Of a stretch of DNA of 64,000 bases, positions 11,123 to 22,861 are shown piece after piece. A program made the translations under genes and the position numbers. How positions within the stretch are numbered: the stretch's first letter is position 1; each line of letters opens with the position of its first letter. Below the pieces are notes generated by a model, which was not told where the DNA came from, did not search any database, and worked only from the letters and a program-made list of their open reading frames with translations. Source of the stretch: Melitaea cinxia (lineage: Eukaryota; Arthropoda; Insecta; Lepidoptera; Nymphalidae); assembly GCF_905220565.1 (NCBI RefSeq), contig NC_059402.1:3473501-3537500 (forward strand), written 5' to 3'.

Positions 11123-11571
11123 GTAGATTATTATTTCTCAATCAATATTTTATTAGAATTAGAAGTTAATAATGTTCAGTTTTGATCTCTTATTTAAATT
11201 ACAATAAGTATACTGATTATTGTTAAAATGGAGTCTTGTAATTGTAACTAACTTAAGTAACTCCGTCTAGGATGACTGTTTTGAACGACAGGCGTGATAT
11301 TGTTATTTTAAACTAAGCTTAGTATAAAAGAACAATATAGCGCCTGAACTGAACAGTGATTCCAGAGGGAGTTATTTGTGTTAGTTGCAATAGCGAAACT
11401 CCACATTATGTTTTTATTTAGTACGTTTTTATAAACAAATGTGGAAAATTACGGAGGAAGGTGATTTTTGTTTTATTTATAATCTGAGAAAATGTCAATT
11501 TTGTTTGAACAAATTTTTTAATTGAATAAAGATTTATGTTAAATTGGTGTTATTTATTTATTATACGGCTT

Positions 11572-12848
11572 GTACATCAACAGCTCAGCAGTTTCCTATT
11601 GAAACACCGTCTGTTGAATCCCATGCAATCCGGTTTTCGTCCAGGTCACAGTACGACTACTGCGCTTGTAAAAATAACTGATGATATACGATCAAATATG
11701 GAAAACCAACAGGTCACGGTATTAACGTTACTCGATTTTAGTAACGCCTTTAATACTGTGGACTTTGATATACTATGTGATATTTTACGTTCTCTTAACA
11801 TATCTCCTGAGGTTGCTGATTGGTTTCTTAGTTACTTGCAGGGTCGCCGGCAGCGAGTTAAATTGAATGACTCATACTCCAATTGGTCAATGGTCAATAC
11901 CGGTGTCCTGCAAGGTGGCGTGCTCTCCCTCTTTTGTTTTCAATATTTATAAACTCTATCTGTAATGTAATATCTTCTTTCTACCACCTCTATGCAGATG
12001 ATCTCCAGATATACTCTCATTCCACTGTTCATAACTTATCTCAGTGTGTATCGCGTATAAACAATGACCTTTTAGCCATTGGTAAATGGAGTAAAGCCTA
12101 TGGCCTAAATATAAATCCAAATAAAACGAAAGCTATTATTGTAGGAAGCTCCAGACTGCTCAGCCGCATTGATAAATCTGAGGTATCTCCTGTTACATTT
12201 AATGGATTCACCATTCCATACAGCGAAAGCGTGAGAAATTTAGGTGTTATCTTTGACCAACATCTCTCTTGGGGTCCTCAAATATGTGAAATTAGTCGCA
12301 GACTGTTCGCTTCGGTTGGGTCTCTCCGCAGATTGCGTAATCTACTGCCCATTCCTACTAAAATTGCTCTTGCACATAGTCTCCTATTACCAATTCTTGA
12401 TTATGCTGATACTTGCTATCTTGACATTACAGAGGAGCAGCTTAATAAGCTTGAGCGCATTCAGAATGTATGTATAAGATTTATCTTTGGACTACGCAAA
12501 TATGACCATATTTCAGAATTTCGCAAAAAACTCAAGGGGCTCCCAATTCGCCTTCGCAGGAATACTTATATCCTTACCCTACTTTACTCCATTTTATTTA
12601 ATCCCTTTACCCCTTCCTATCTGAAAGAACGTTTCAAATTCCTTGGTGATTCTCACAAACGCTGTCTTCGTTCTGACAGTAATTTTCTTCTTAAAATTCC
12701 TTCTCAATCCTCTTCCTTTTATGACAAATCTTTTACAGTTCAAGCCTCTCGCTTATGGAATACCTTGCCCTTGAATATCAGACGTGTACAAACACCTGCA
12801 CTTTTTAAAAATACTGTTTGGAAGCATTTTCTTCAAACTCAACAATAA
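11572..12848 (+). pseudogene. LINE reverse transcriptase, one-base frameshift
   Basis: The first frame, 11536-11952, includes FRPGHSTTTALVKITDDI, LLDFSNAFNTVDFDIL (the RT A motif with its catalytic Asp) and TGVLQGGVLS (the QGG block). The second frame, starting at 11883, carries on with LFSIFINSI, YADDLQIY (the catalytic YADD box) and NPNKTKAIIVG. It ends in a long C-terminal domain (RRNTYILTLLYSILF; ASRLWNTLPLNIR) at 12848. The frames are offset by one base at the short C run 11927-11929, consistent with a single deletion; otherwise the sequence is uninterrupted. The N-terminal endonuclease and first RT blocks are missing through 5' truncation at 11569. CR1/Jockey group from motif spacing and the 3' tail. 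Confidence 0.9.
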
Positions 12849-12868
12849 ACAAGTAATTCATAATTATA

Positions 12869-12921
12869 ATGTATACATATATGTATTTATATGTATGTAT
12901 GCATGTATGTGGGTATATATG

Positions 12922-12955
<34 letters not shown>

Positions 12956-13031
12956 TGTATGTATGTATGTATGTATGTATGTATGTATTTATGTATCTAT
13001 TTATGTATGTATGTATGTATGTATGTATATG
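12869..13031 (+). repeat. (TATG)n microsatellite in the LINE 3' UTR
   Basis: About 160 bp of near-perfect tetranucleotide repeat with a few substitutions. Two frames translate into MYVC repeats and are not genes. A similar run precedes the related LINE tail at 45.7-45.8 kb. Confidence 0.95.
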
Positions 13032-13849
13032 TTTAATTATTTGAATATTTATAATAAATTTGTTGTAACTTGTACACCTATGCTGACGTTAGACCATTTC
13101 CTTTGCCCTAAGGTTGCCTGGAAGAGATCGCTTTTTAGCGATAAGGCCGCCCTTTGTACCTAATAAATATATTGTCAATATTTTCTTTCTTTCTTTGATA
13201 TGTATTATTTCTGTTTTTGGTGTACAATAAAGTGTATTATTATTATACGGGTTAATATGTCATAATAAACATTTTTGTTGCTCACATTAGTAATAATATT
13301 TAGGCTGGAACAAGATAAAAAGTGATAAAAGTATAATCATCTCATTATTTAATTGGCAACTATGTCTTGAAAGTAAAAAGCTTTCGAGATTTCTCTAGTG
13401 TCCGATGCTGAATGTCTTTTTGCTATATGTCTTTCTGTAGTAGATTTATCTCTTAGTAATTTTCGTTTACGACTATTATATTTTTTAAATAATGTTAGTA
13501 TTTTTTTCCAAAGAGAATGTTAACACAGTCGAGTCTTTAGTAGTTGGCGACTCCCTAACCGTGAACTTAACGTGGAGGTTAGTAAATTTCCCTTGCTGGT
13601 TTTTTTTCAGGACTCAGAGGATTTATCCTAAAGTGACAGCTAACTCCGTAAATAGTTAAAATACGAACAGTGTAATAGATTAATTGCGTAGATAAAATTA
13701 AATCATGATTATGTTTCCTTAACAGTTCTTACTTTCACCCAAAAGAAAAAAAGTTGTGACAGGTTAAAGCAAAAAAAAAACTTAAAATTGTTTTTTCTCA
13801 AAACAGCCCTTGTGCACGTTAGCAGTTTTGCCTATTCAGCGACGATATA

Positions 13850-14600
13850 TCTTTTACACTATTATGAAATATCACAGATAACTAATTTTTATTACAAACA
13901 TCTTTAAATCGAAGTGATAGTAATGATAAAAATATCGTATTTATATTTTAACGTAATATTATCACGTTTTTATATACATTTTTTTATCTTAAACACGTTT
14001 TGAAATGTCACGCATTCGTATTTGAATTATGAAATTAATTTTATATATAAAAATATAAATAAATAATAATATAATAATATATATATATAATATTTTTTAT
14101 TTATATATATATTTTTTATATTTTTTTTATTTTATGTATAATGTTTAGTAAAAAGTGGTTCTTTTTTATTTTATATTATAAAGAAACAACTTTTTCGGAT
14201 TTTGTCGCGGTTTATTGTCTTTGCTGAAGATCATGACATAATCAAACGCAGTTTACGATTCTATAAAGATCATACAGAAAAACATTTATATAACACAACA
14301 ACAAACATTTATATATAGATAAAGTTATGGTTAAAAATTTTAACAAAATAAATACTTAAATATATAGAGAATGTCGCAATAGTAAGAATTGAAAAAATTA
14401 ATGATTAATATCGAAATGCAAATGTAAGCTTTGAATAAATTTGGTAACGTTAAAATCATAATGTTGTTTACATAATAAACTTGCTGACATATACGTCGCT
14501 TTATACATATTTTGTTGCACACGTTTTTTCAACACTCGCTTTTGAGAATTAGTCATTTATGATTATATAATTTATATTTTAAAATGTTTCATTTAATAAT
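13850..14600. other. Extremely AT-rich stretch
   Basis: It includes a nearly pure A/T run at about 14040-14145. A minus-strand frame at 14340-14522 has no recognisable product. Confidence 0.5.
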
Positions 14601-14604
14601 TGTG

Positions 14605-15025
14605 TTTGCGGGCAAACGAAGATAAATCGACTTCAATTATATCGACAAGTAATACGACGTAGGTAGACGAAAAAATAGTCAAGTAATACGTATTATCAAA
14701 GATTGCTCCAAAAGTTGTAATCAGATCTCAATGAAATTTAAATGTGACTACATGATAAACATCGGCTTTCGATTAAATCAAAAATCATCAAAATCGGTAC
14801 AGCCAGTAAAAAGTTATGCGAATTTTCGAGTTTCCCTCGATTTTTGTAGGATCCCATCATCAGATCCTGGTTTCCTTATCATGGTACCAAACCAGAGATA
14901 TTTTTTTTCTAACAAAAAAAGAATTATCCAAATCGGTTCATAAACGGCGAAGTTATCCCCGAACATACATAAAATATATACGGTCGAATTGAGTAACCTC
15001 CTCCTTTTTTGAAGTCGGTTAAAAC
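14605..15025 (-). repeat. Family E repeat, reverse copy
   Basis: On the minus strand it runs from 'aaccgacttcaaaaaagg' through 'gttcggggataacttcgcc', 'gatgggatcc' and 'ctttttactggctgtaccg' to 'attgaagtcgatttatc' and a 'cgtttgcccgcaaacaca' end. It is close to the copy at 39030-39445 in reverse. Confidence 0.8.
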
Positions 15026-15114
15026 ACTTCTTATGACAAAAAAAGTTGTGTTATTTCATTGAGGTAAGCGCGGCTTAGAAAAATAATCGTAAAAAAACTA
15101 AATTTTGTAACGTT

Positions 15115-15352
15115 AATTTGGGAAAGTATAATATTTTTTACAATTTTTGTCTGTCTGCCTGTCTATTTGTTCCGGCTAACCTTTGAAACAGCTGCATCAA
15201 TTGTGACCGCACTTTCACTGAAAGATATCTGATGTAACAAGAAGTAACTTAGGCTACTTTTATTTTAGAAATTTATATATTGTATAACTCTGCGAACTGA
15301 AAAATAACTTTTTTGTTAAATTCCACGCGGACGAAGTCGCGGGCACAACTAG
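15115..15352 (+). mobile_element. Non-autonomous Helitron (family G), 3' part
   Basis: It ends with a hairpin 'cgcggacgaagtcgcg', then GGGCACAA and CTAG|T, the Helitron 3' pattern. The body has 'tgtctgtctgcctgtct', 'gaaacagctgcatcaatt' and 'gtaacttaggctactttta'. The second copy, at 32868-33277, matches along its length but is split by an insertion. Confidence 0.75.
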
Positions 15353-15409
15353 TTAAAATATAATATAAAAACTTAAAACAGTGCAAAGCTGGTCTTATCG
15401 TATTCCATT

Positions 15410-15600
15410 GTATTCAGCCTGTAATATCCCACAGCTGGGCTTAGGGGTCTTTCTCAATGTAGGAGAAAGATTGGAGCTTAATCCGCGGGTTACTGGATAT
15501 GTTCTCTACTATGAGTAACAATCGCTATCAGATATTTATGATAACAACCGGACAGGTATGGTTGGGTGACCCACGTGGACAAACATCAAAACCGGTGATA
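15410..15600 (-). mobile_element. SINE family B fragment
   Basis: The tail part reads 'cccagctgtgggatattaca' on the minus strand. The body has the complement of 'gtaacaatcgctatcag', and then the match is lost. The head is not clear. Confidence 0.7.
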
Positions 15601-15604
15601 TATT

Positions 15605-17460
15605 TTTTAGATTATAATATTTGAGTTACCGGTTATTTTTTCCTTAAATATTGTTTTGTAGCAAGGAAAATTTTTAGCAACATAAAAATTACTGCTCTGT
15701 TTTAAATTGTTTTGGAAGTCAATTAAGTAACACTTTGTCCTTGTATTTTTTTCTACTTTATTTCGATTTCGTTACAAATATTTAATTAATATATTTAAGT
15801 TCTTTAATGTATTAGTATAACATTCCTATAACTAAAGTTATACTTCTTTTGGAGAATCACAAAAAATCGACACCCGGAAGTTAGCTAGCCAATGAAATAT
15901 AATTTCTTACATGTGTACATACGTACACTTTTATTGTATTAAAACACATTTTATAAAAGAGTATTTGCAGAGTTTCTTGCTGATTCTCTTCTGCAGATAT
16001 GCTACATTCCGAATCAGTGGTAGCTTTGATAATAAATTAATTAAAACTAATATAATAATAACTTGTAAAATGACTATTAAATATTGCTTTTGAATCCAAT
16101 TATATAACCCAATTTTTGGACTTTGATTTTTTTTTCATTTATTCTAGTAAACAAGCTATAATAAATAATATATAACTGAAAAAAAGGATTGAAATAAAAT
16201 CGCAACTCAATTGAAAGCAACGGGAAGGAAAAATTTTCAACACAAATGAGAATCAAATTGTACTTAATAGGAACACATGTCAAAAGCATTTTAAATAAGA
16301 CAATTGTTTTTTTTTTTTTTATTTAAATATTAATTTTACTTGATGTGCTGCCAGTTAAGATGATGCTGAGTAGAAAAAGTAATAGTTACTTGAAAATGCA
16401 AATGCATGATTTAATACTTATAAAATCATCAAGTCACATATAATTATTATTTATTTTATTTTATTTTTTCTGTTTTTTCTTTAGTTTGTTTTTATGATTT
16501 TTATTATGATCAATTTATTAATCTAACTTGTTATTGTACTTAAATTTTTTTTTTTGGAATGTGACTTATTTGAAATGTTAATTAATGTAAGTGGTAAATT
16601 CGTACTGATTAAATAAATAAATTAAATAAAAAAAAAAAAAAATAATCATCACATAATTAAATAATTTTAACGAGCTATAAAGCAATTTAATAGGGATTGC
16701 AAATTTGTTATTTTTTGAGGAGTCGCTTTTAATGTTATCGTTAAATAAAGACTTTATTTTTATAATCTTCAAAGCGTTCTTAGTTTGCCAACGGTAAGAA
16801 TTTTCTAACGATTTCAACTGCCTACCGACTACATACTACCCGACTACTACATACAAAGGTGCAACTCTAAAGCAGAAAATGCAACCCTGCAGCAGAAAGA
16901 GAACAGATATCGAAGCCTTATCAACCCTTATTATAGCAGACACTTAGTATTCGAAACGTAGAAAAATTTTAGGTAGGTAATACTGGTGATTGATAAAATT
17001 TAAGCCCATATTTCATTATTTTTTATGGTATAAGTAAAGTAAAAAGTTAAATTGAACATAAATTTAATTATAATTGATAAGAAATTTGATAAAAATAAAT
17101 AATAATTAATTGGTAGAAATAAATTAAGGCATCCTTCTTTTGTTTCTCTTTTATTTAGGCCTCACCTTTTTTATTAAAATGTTTAATGTAAACTTAAGTT
17201 GCAAAATAAATAAAGCAAATATATGTAATTAAATCCAAAATTATTATAACGAAATAAAAAAAAAACATCAATTACTAAATTATAATCTTGATTGTAATTT
17301 TAATAACTGACTGCATTTAAAATGTTACAAGAAAAGTTTGTTTACATCTTTGATTCGGTGAAACGGATATTTTAATCGAAATAATCCGAGAAAACATTAA
17401 AAAAAATTACAAAGTAATATTCAATAGCGAATAATAGAATTGAGTATTGAAAACAAAATG
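15605..17460. other. AT-rich stretch with one short repeat fragment
   Basis: At about 15925-16030 the minus strand carries 'ccactgattcggaatgtag...ctgcagaagagaatcagcaag'. The plus strand carries a related piece at about 33900-33970, so this is a dispersed repeat of unknown class. Poly(T)/poly(A) runs occur near 16305 and 16630. No exon seen. Confidence 0.5.
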
Positions 17461-17467
17461 AACATAC

Positions 17468-17522
17468 CTGCGTCAATAATATTAATCGCTAATAAAATTA
17501 TGAAGAACTGCGCACGCGACAT
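17468..17522 (-). CDS. Alkaline phosphatase, signal-peptide first exon (proximal, 1a)
   Basis: On the minus strand, ATG at 17522-17520 opens a 55-base coding piece, MSRAQFFIILLAINIIDA plus one G. It is followed by a GTATGT donor at 17467. A short polar start, a hydrophobic core FFIILLAINII and a small residue before the junction make a typical secretory signal peptide. The split codon G|AA joins exactly to the exon at 5366-5065 and gives ...IDA|EDVTLIPKPKK, a sensible mature N-terminus. A TATA-like box lies upstream. The piece is too short to be found by length alone. The assignment rests on phase, the donor, the promoter and the need for a signal peptide. It could belong to another secreted protein, but nothing else in the window accepts it. 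Confidence 0.75.
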
Positions 17523-17584
17523 CGTCTCACTCGTGCGCACGCGACGCTACACGTTTATCAACTGCAGGATCAGCGGATCTTACT

Positions 17585-17614
17585 ACTAACTACATCACGA
17601 TGATCAACTTTATA
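17585..17614 (-). promoter_or_regulatory. Core promoter candidate for first exon 1a
   Basis: On the minus strand TATAAAG (17614-17608) lies about 90 bases upstream of the ATG. A weak initiator-like TTAGTA sits about 27 bases downstream of it. No experimental start is known. Confidence 0.5.
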
Positions 17615-17689
17615 CGTTTCTGTACTATCGTAATGCTTTATTAGTACGATATTGTAATAGATTTACAGCGGATTTTAATAATGGTAGGG

Positions 17690-17945
17690 CACAGCAGGAA
17701 TTTCCTGCTCAAAATATGGAGCAGCCCGACTGGGGTAGTACCTAGACCTTACAGAAGATCACAGTAAAATAATACTGTTTTCAAGCAGTATTGTGTTCCT
17801 GTTGGTGAGTAAGGTGACCAGAGCTCTTGGGGGGATTGGGGATAGGGTCGGCAATGCGCTTGCGATGCTTCTGGTGTTGCAGGTGTCTATAAGCTACGGT
17901 AAATGCTTACCATCAGGTGAGCCATACGGTGGTTTGCCGACCTAG
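17690..17945 (-). repeat. Dispersed repeat family D, reverse copy
   Basis: On the minus strand: 'gtcggcaaaccaccgtatgg', 'gtaagcatttaccgtagc', 'acaggaacacaatactgc', 'agtattattttactgtgatc' and 'aggaaattcctgctgtgccc'. It is the best preserved copy in the window and lies just upstream of the exon 1a promoter. Confidence 0.8.
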
Positions 17946-17949
17946 TGAC

Positions 17950-20145
17950 ATAAAAAAAAAATCCATCTCTATTCATCTCATCCATCCATATTTTTTGCCC
18001 GGGCCCTTTATTGGGTCAACGATTCGTTTTTTCAAGATTTGATTCATTGAATTTCTAACGCTATATGTTTAAAATTATATAGATCGTTAAGCAAATTAAA
18101 AAAAAAAAAACTAAGACAATACGTTCGAAATTGTTTCGCTGATAAAACAAGACGTTTTCTAAATATAGGAAGCAGGCTTTACTATCCATAAAATTTTAAA
18201 ACGACTCGTTTTAACTTTACGTCAAAATTACAAATATCTCCAGTTATTGATGATAATTTATAGAAACCAGCTCTTAACGCATACATTAATAAATAACTGA
18301 CAAATTCAATTAATAATAAAGTAAGTAGGTATTCAAATTAGAAAAGATAAAATTTGTTTAATATTAAGTTTTTAGTTCGCACAGATGAGTAATAAATAAT
18401 CACTTATTGTTATAGTAGAACATAAACTACTTTTATAATGTTTTACACGTTTCATCATTAATTTATTATAATGTTTGTTTGTTCCTATATACTCGTATAC
18501 CTAGTATCTTATGATATTTAGGATATCAAAAACTTTACACTAATACTTCGTATGAGTAGTAGTGAGTAGTTTTGTATAATCCCTAATAATGAATCTTTAG
18601 GTACTATTCTTGTCAATATATTTTTTGCTTGAGTACAAACAATTAGGTACTTATAAGTAAATTTAGAATGATTAGATTTTTTGTAAGTGTTACTGTGGAG
18701 CTTCTCGCTTATTATTTTATTCTTTGCAGAATCTATTACCGAAGACTATATAAGGTTTTAAATTAACATGGTTATTTTTATTACTAAAATGATTCAAAAA
18801 CGTGATATTAACTATGCTTTTTTTTCATTTTGCTGAGCCCGAGATTTCGACATTAGGTATCAACGACGAATGTCTTGTTCATAAGACTCAAGTTTGCGGT
18901 TCAAAAGTGTTTTTGAACCCTACACCAAATATGTAATTTTATATTTTGATTTTGATATTGTATCCAACACAAAGTTCGTAGAATGCAAAACGGGATTTTG
19001 GTCATCGTTTTTTCACTGCCCGCTGAGCGTGTGATGAATCTCAAAAGGAAAAAAAACTCAAAAGGCCTCTGATTTAAAATCATTGATTACAAAAACATAT
19101 AAATCCTTAAATTGATCCTTGATTGATGATTAAGTTATCTAACTATAGCTTGTTAATAGACCGACGTATTAAAGTGTAGATAGCATTGAAATACTCATAT
19201 ACACGTGTATAAATTGTATCTTTTGTAATTTGAGGATAATAATATTGTTGATCACGTCCGATATAGTTTTTAATAAAAAATTATATAATTTAACTATAAT
19301 TATGCTGTTGATCAAACTTGGTTTCGCAGTAGAGAAATATCTGATAATGGAAAAAAGGTAGTATATTAAACTGATATAGCATAAAATAAAATACAGAGTT
19401 GTTCTGGATTTACCAAAGGAATATTTTCTTATTCATTCGTCTGACAATTCCGAAAACAAAATGATTCAAATCCTTTAAGCCGTTCCTATGTTATGAAAAA
19501 TTAAAATTTTAATACGAGTTTTCTAAATTTAATGGGTACACGCGTTCGAAATAAAACGGTTCGTAAACAAAAAGTATCGTTTTTTGAATATATAAACCGG
19601 GCTTTAAAGACACGAGGAAACTCAAGAAATGTGTTTAAGCTATTACGCTAGATGAGGTAAATGTCACGTATTGTCTAACAAGAATTCAATTAGTAATTAG
19701 TTAACAATTAAAACTTATTACATAGGACATGACCAGCAAATTCGTTTATGCATTGCCTGTACTATTGACAATGAATACAAATAATTATATACAACGACAT
19801 TTTATTATAAAACAAACTCCCCAACATAAGGGACCGTCCCTTACGAATTAAAAAAATATTTCTTAAAATGATTAATATCATTATTGATTAATATTTCAAA
19901 TTACGTAATTTTTTATATGACCCATTTCTAGGCTCCTTTTAAATTATTAAGGATGTGTTCAGCGCTAAGTTTGCGACATTGTGCACGCTCAGCAAATTCA
20001 CAGGTACTTTTCAAGCATATATATTTCCTTATGAGATACTAGTGTCTGTTCGTCCATCTTTTTTTACAGGACAAGTAATCACTAACATATGCTATACTAA
20101 AACCTTCTCCGAAACACGCTGCATCTTGAGGTATAATAATAAATA
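17950..20145. other. Intronic stretch, no gene seen
   Basis: Only short frames are present (18901-19083 minus; part of 19955-20200 plus is repeat-derived). Around 18835-18900 'cccgagatttcgacattagg' and 'gaatgtcttgttcataagac' look like a dispersed repeat I cannot assign. Confidence 0.45.
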
Positions 20146-20147
20146 CC

Positions 20148-20393
20148 GCTTACTCCCCTTGGAACTTAAGAAGCCGATCGATGGCGGGATAACCATCTAA
20201 CCGCTGGCTTTGAAACATACAGCCGAAGACGGACAGCAGCGTCTTAGGTGCGACAAAGTCAGCCCTGCGGTCACGAAGCCGTCTGCCCAGCGTGGTGACT
20301 ATGGGCAACACACATGAGTTCACGCATTTTTGGCGCGAACTTGTGGAGGCCTATGTCCAGTAGTGGACTGCAATAGGCTGGAATGACTACCCA
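20148..20393 (+). mobile_element. SINE family A, 5' truncated copy with RTE-type tail
   Basis: It has 'cttggaacttaagaagccga', 'tggcgggataaccatc', 'cagcgtggtgactatgggc', 'ttttggcgcgaacttgtgga' and the tail 'ggcctatgtccagtagtgga', which it shares with the end of the RTE LINE. It faces the reverse copy at 20960-21255 about 570 bp away. Confidence 0.85.
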
Positions 20394-20959
20394 AATGAAT
20401 TTAGAAACAATCTACCGCTTGTAACATGACGAGTACAACAAGCCAGATAATTGCGATTTTTCGATCAAACCAAATCTAATTAAGTGTTGCTAGTATCTGT
20501 CGACGGTACCTATAGAAAAATAATTAAATTTTAACAACTCTCCTTCTATTACTTCATTAATTTAACATTATTCACATAATGTTATATATGTGGTCGCATA
20601 TAGTACATATAATAAATCGAGATCTGTTTTTTTTTGTTTTGTTATACTGCGAAAATTGCTATACCGATCGGAATAATACCTATACCATAAGATGCAGTGT
20701 GTTTTTAAAAGTTTTTAGTATATAATATGTTGGTGATTAGAAGAGAGGTGGTAATGTGGCTCCCTCCTTTGTTTTTGAGGCCTTACTTACTATCTTACTT
20801 GCTTTTATGTATGATTAACTATAGAATAAATAAATAATATGATAGCACACATTTTAGGATGTGCATGCTTATCACAACGGATGCTAGATGGTCACAACAT
20901 TTGTCCAAATTAATTATACTTTTATATACCTAATATAATATATGAATTTCTTTATACAT

Positions 20960-21255
20960 CATCACCATCATTTCAGCCTATACAGCCCACTGCTAGACAA
21001 AGGCCTCCATAAGCTCGCGCCAAAAATGGCGTGAACTCGTGTGTTTTGCCCATAGTCACCACGCTGGGCAGGCGGGTTGGTGACCGCAGGACTGGCTTAG
21101 TCGCACCGAAGACGCTGCTGCCCGTCTTCAACCTGTGCATTTTAAAGCCAGCAGATAGATAGTTATCCTGCCATCGGTCGGCTTTTTAAGTTCCAAGGTG
21201 GTAGTGTGTGTTATCCCTTAGTCGCCTCTTACGAGACCCACGGGAAGAGTACTAA
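20960..21255 (-). mobile_element. SINE family A, reverse copy
   Basis: Starting from the right on the minus strand: 'cttcccgtgggtctcgtaag', 'gattaaccgg'-like body, 'ccgatggcaggataac', 'cgccatttttggcgcgagct' and a 'ggaggcc' tail with a 'gatggtgatgatg' end. The (GATGAT)n ending is typical for RTE-mobilised elements. It forms an inverted pair with the copy at 20148-20393. Confidence 0.85.
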
Positions 21256-21259
21256 ACTA

Positions 21260-22048
21260 ACTAAGACTAACTAAACTAAGAGTACTAAAACTAATTTTAG
21301 TTTCCGAAAACACATATATTATAATAATTTGTCTTACTAGTGAAACTGTGTTATATACATGGTTTTTCATTAAGTTATTTATATATAAATTTTTTTTTGC
21401 AATTTTTGTCTTCCGTTTTTACGGTTTCCGATATTTAAGAGAATGAGCAAATTCTTATTTACATGGTTTATTTTTATAAATTTTGTAGACGATATCAAAA
21501 TGAGATCAGTCAAAATAACGCAGCGAAATGTTTAAAAACTCAGAATTGGTGTCATTTCTCTTAAAAGTCGTTTTCATGATAACGGTGACTTAAACAAGAA
21601 ACGAGTTTTCTGAAACCTGTTGTTGATTCGACAAAAAATACTTGATATTGAATAATTGATATTTGTTTGTTTTTTTATAAACGATTATTTTTATTTATCT
21701 TAACTTGGAGTGATTTCATGAAGTCATTTCTACTGGTTTTAATTAGTCCGTTTAATTCTATTGAGATTGTAGTCTCAAACACACCGATTGATATATTTCG
21801 TGTCTTCTTTACGAAATAAATGCTCCGAAATTATCAGCATTACAAATGCTTACTATTAAATAATTAGTTAATTTAGTTTGATCTAATTTTTGGAATGTAA
21901 TTATCAAACTAGAGACAGACTATGCTTCAATTTGTTTTTTCGGTTCGCTATATATACTTTATTCCAAGTTGATTGAAATCAATATTAATTATATTTATAC
22001 AAAGATATTTATTTGTATTTGCGCGTGTATCGTTTGATTAAGTTATTT
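21260..22048. other. AT-rich intronic stretch
   Basis: It opens with 'actaaactaactaagacta'-type short repeats at 21250-21300. No exon or other repeat seen. Confidence 0.45.
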
Positions 22049-22051
22049 ATT

Positions 22052-22420
22052 CATACGCCGCGTTAGCGCAACGGTCACATCACTGGTTTGTGGCTGTTGC
22101 ACGGGGGTTGGTTGTGGGTTCGATCCTCGGACGTAACAATTATTGGTAACAATGAATGACAAATATTTGTATTTGTAATACAGATATTTGTCGTGGTCTG
22201 TGTGTTTGTGCAGTCCTTTTGGGTTTCCCCACCGTGCCTCGGAGAGCAGGTTAAGCCGTCAGCCCCGGGTATATCATGTACATTTGATAGCAATCTTTAC
22301 TCATAGTTGGGAATCTATTCACCAACCCGCATTGGAGCGCGGTGGATTAAGCTTTGATCCTTCTCCTACATGGGGAAACAAACCTATGCCCAGCAGTGGG
22401 ATATTACAGACTGAAGCGTA
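22052..22420 (+). mobile_element. SINE family B, the most complete copy (tRNA-derived head)
   Basis: The head 'gccgcgttagcgcaacggtc' has a pol III A-box shape, and 'gtgggttcgatcctcgg' at about 22115 is a B box. The body has 'tttgtcgtggtctgtgtgtt', 'ttccccaccgtgcctcggag' and 'tttgatagcaatctttac'. The tail ends 'gcccagcagtgggatattac'. The intact A/B boxes identify the family as a tRNA-derived SINE. The frames on both strands are repeat translations. Confidence 0.85.
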
Positions 22421-22861
22421 ATTATTAATTTCTGTTTGCTTACCGCTCAATACAGTGTTGCGCATTGAGCCCTACACTGTGCCGATGATATTCTAAGGCA
22501 TGGTACCAACTAGAATTCAGAACAAGCGTCCATTCTAGGCTTCTCCCATTGTCACAGCAAGATGTCTTTATTCAATGTTATTGTTTTTATTTATCGTAAA
22601 AAAAATTGCCAACGACTATAATAATAAAATTTCGAAAAAAAACACCGTCACAAATTTGTGTAATTTTACCTTTTTTGTAATAGATTAAGCATTTACAATC
22701 ACGTCATAAATGAATACGCTATAAAAATAATCGTGTCTGAACTTACTAATCTTTATTACAATTAATGTAAATACAAGTGAAGATAAGGAGTGAAATCAAA
22801 GCAGTAAAATAAATGTTTTTGTTAAGAAATCATAACATAACGAAATCACTTAATCTTTTTA

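Larger units (their letters stand above)
11569..13239 (+). mobile_element. CR1/Jockey-type LINE, 5' truncated, with target duplication
   Basis: The insertion is flanked by the 11-bp direct repeat TTATTATACGG (11558-11568 and 13240-13250). It starts within the reverse transcriptase domain. The 3' UTR contains a (TATG)n run and the conserved tail 'ttgcctggaagagatcgct-ttttagcgataaggccgcc', ending 'tgtacaataaagtgtatt'. It is inserted inside TIR element I. Confidence 0.9.
10349..13844. mobile_element. TIR element I: DNA transposon interrupted by a LINE
   Basis: The ends are 26-bp inverted repeats with one mismatch: CGTCGCTGAATAGGCAAAAC... at 10349-10374 and its complement at 13819-13844. Both ends are flanked by ATAT (10345-10348 and 13845-13848), consistent with a 4-bp target duplication. 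The motif GGCGCTTTAG or its complement recurs at about 10370, 10474 and 10818, and TGCCTATT recurs at about 10433. A LINE with its own target duplication lies inside, so the element without it is about 1.8 kb. A short open frame at 10880-11122 may be a transposase C-terminus. I cannot name the superfamily. Confidence 0.8.

Noticed and set aside
12784..13163. Two frames rich in MYVC repeats
   Set aside because: They translate a (TATG)n microsatellite in a LINE 3' UTR.
22052..22130. Possible true tRNA gene
   Set aside because: It has A and B boxes but no matching acceptor stem, and it continues into the SINE B body.
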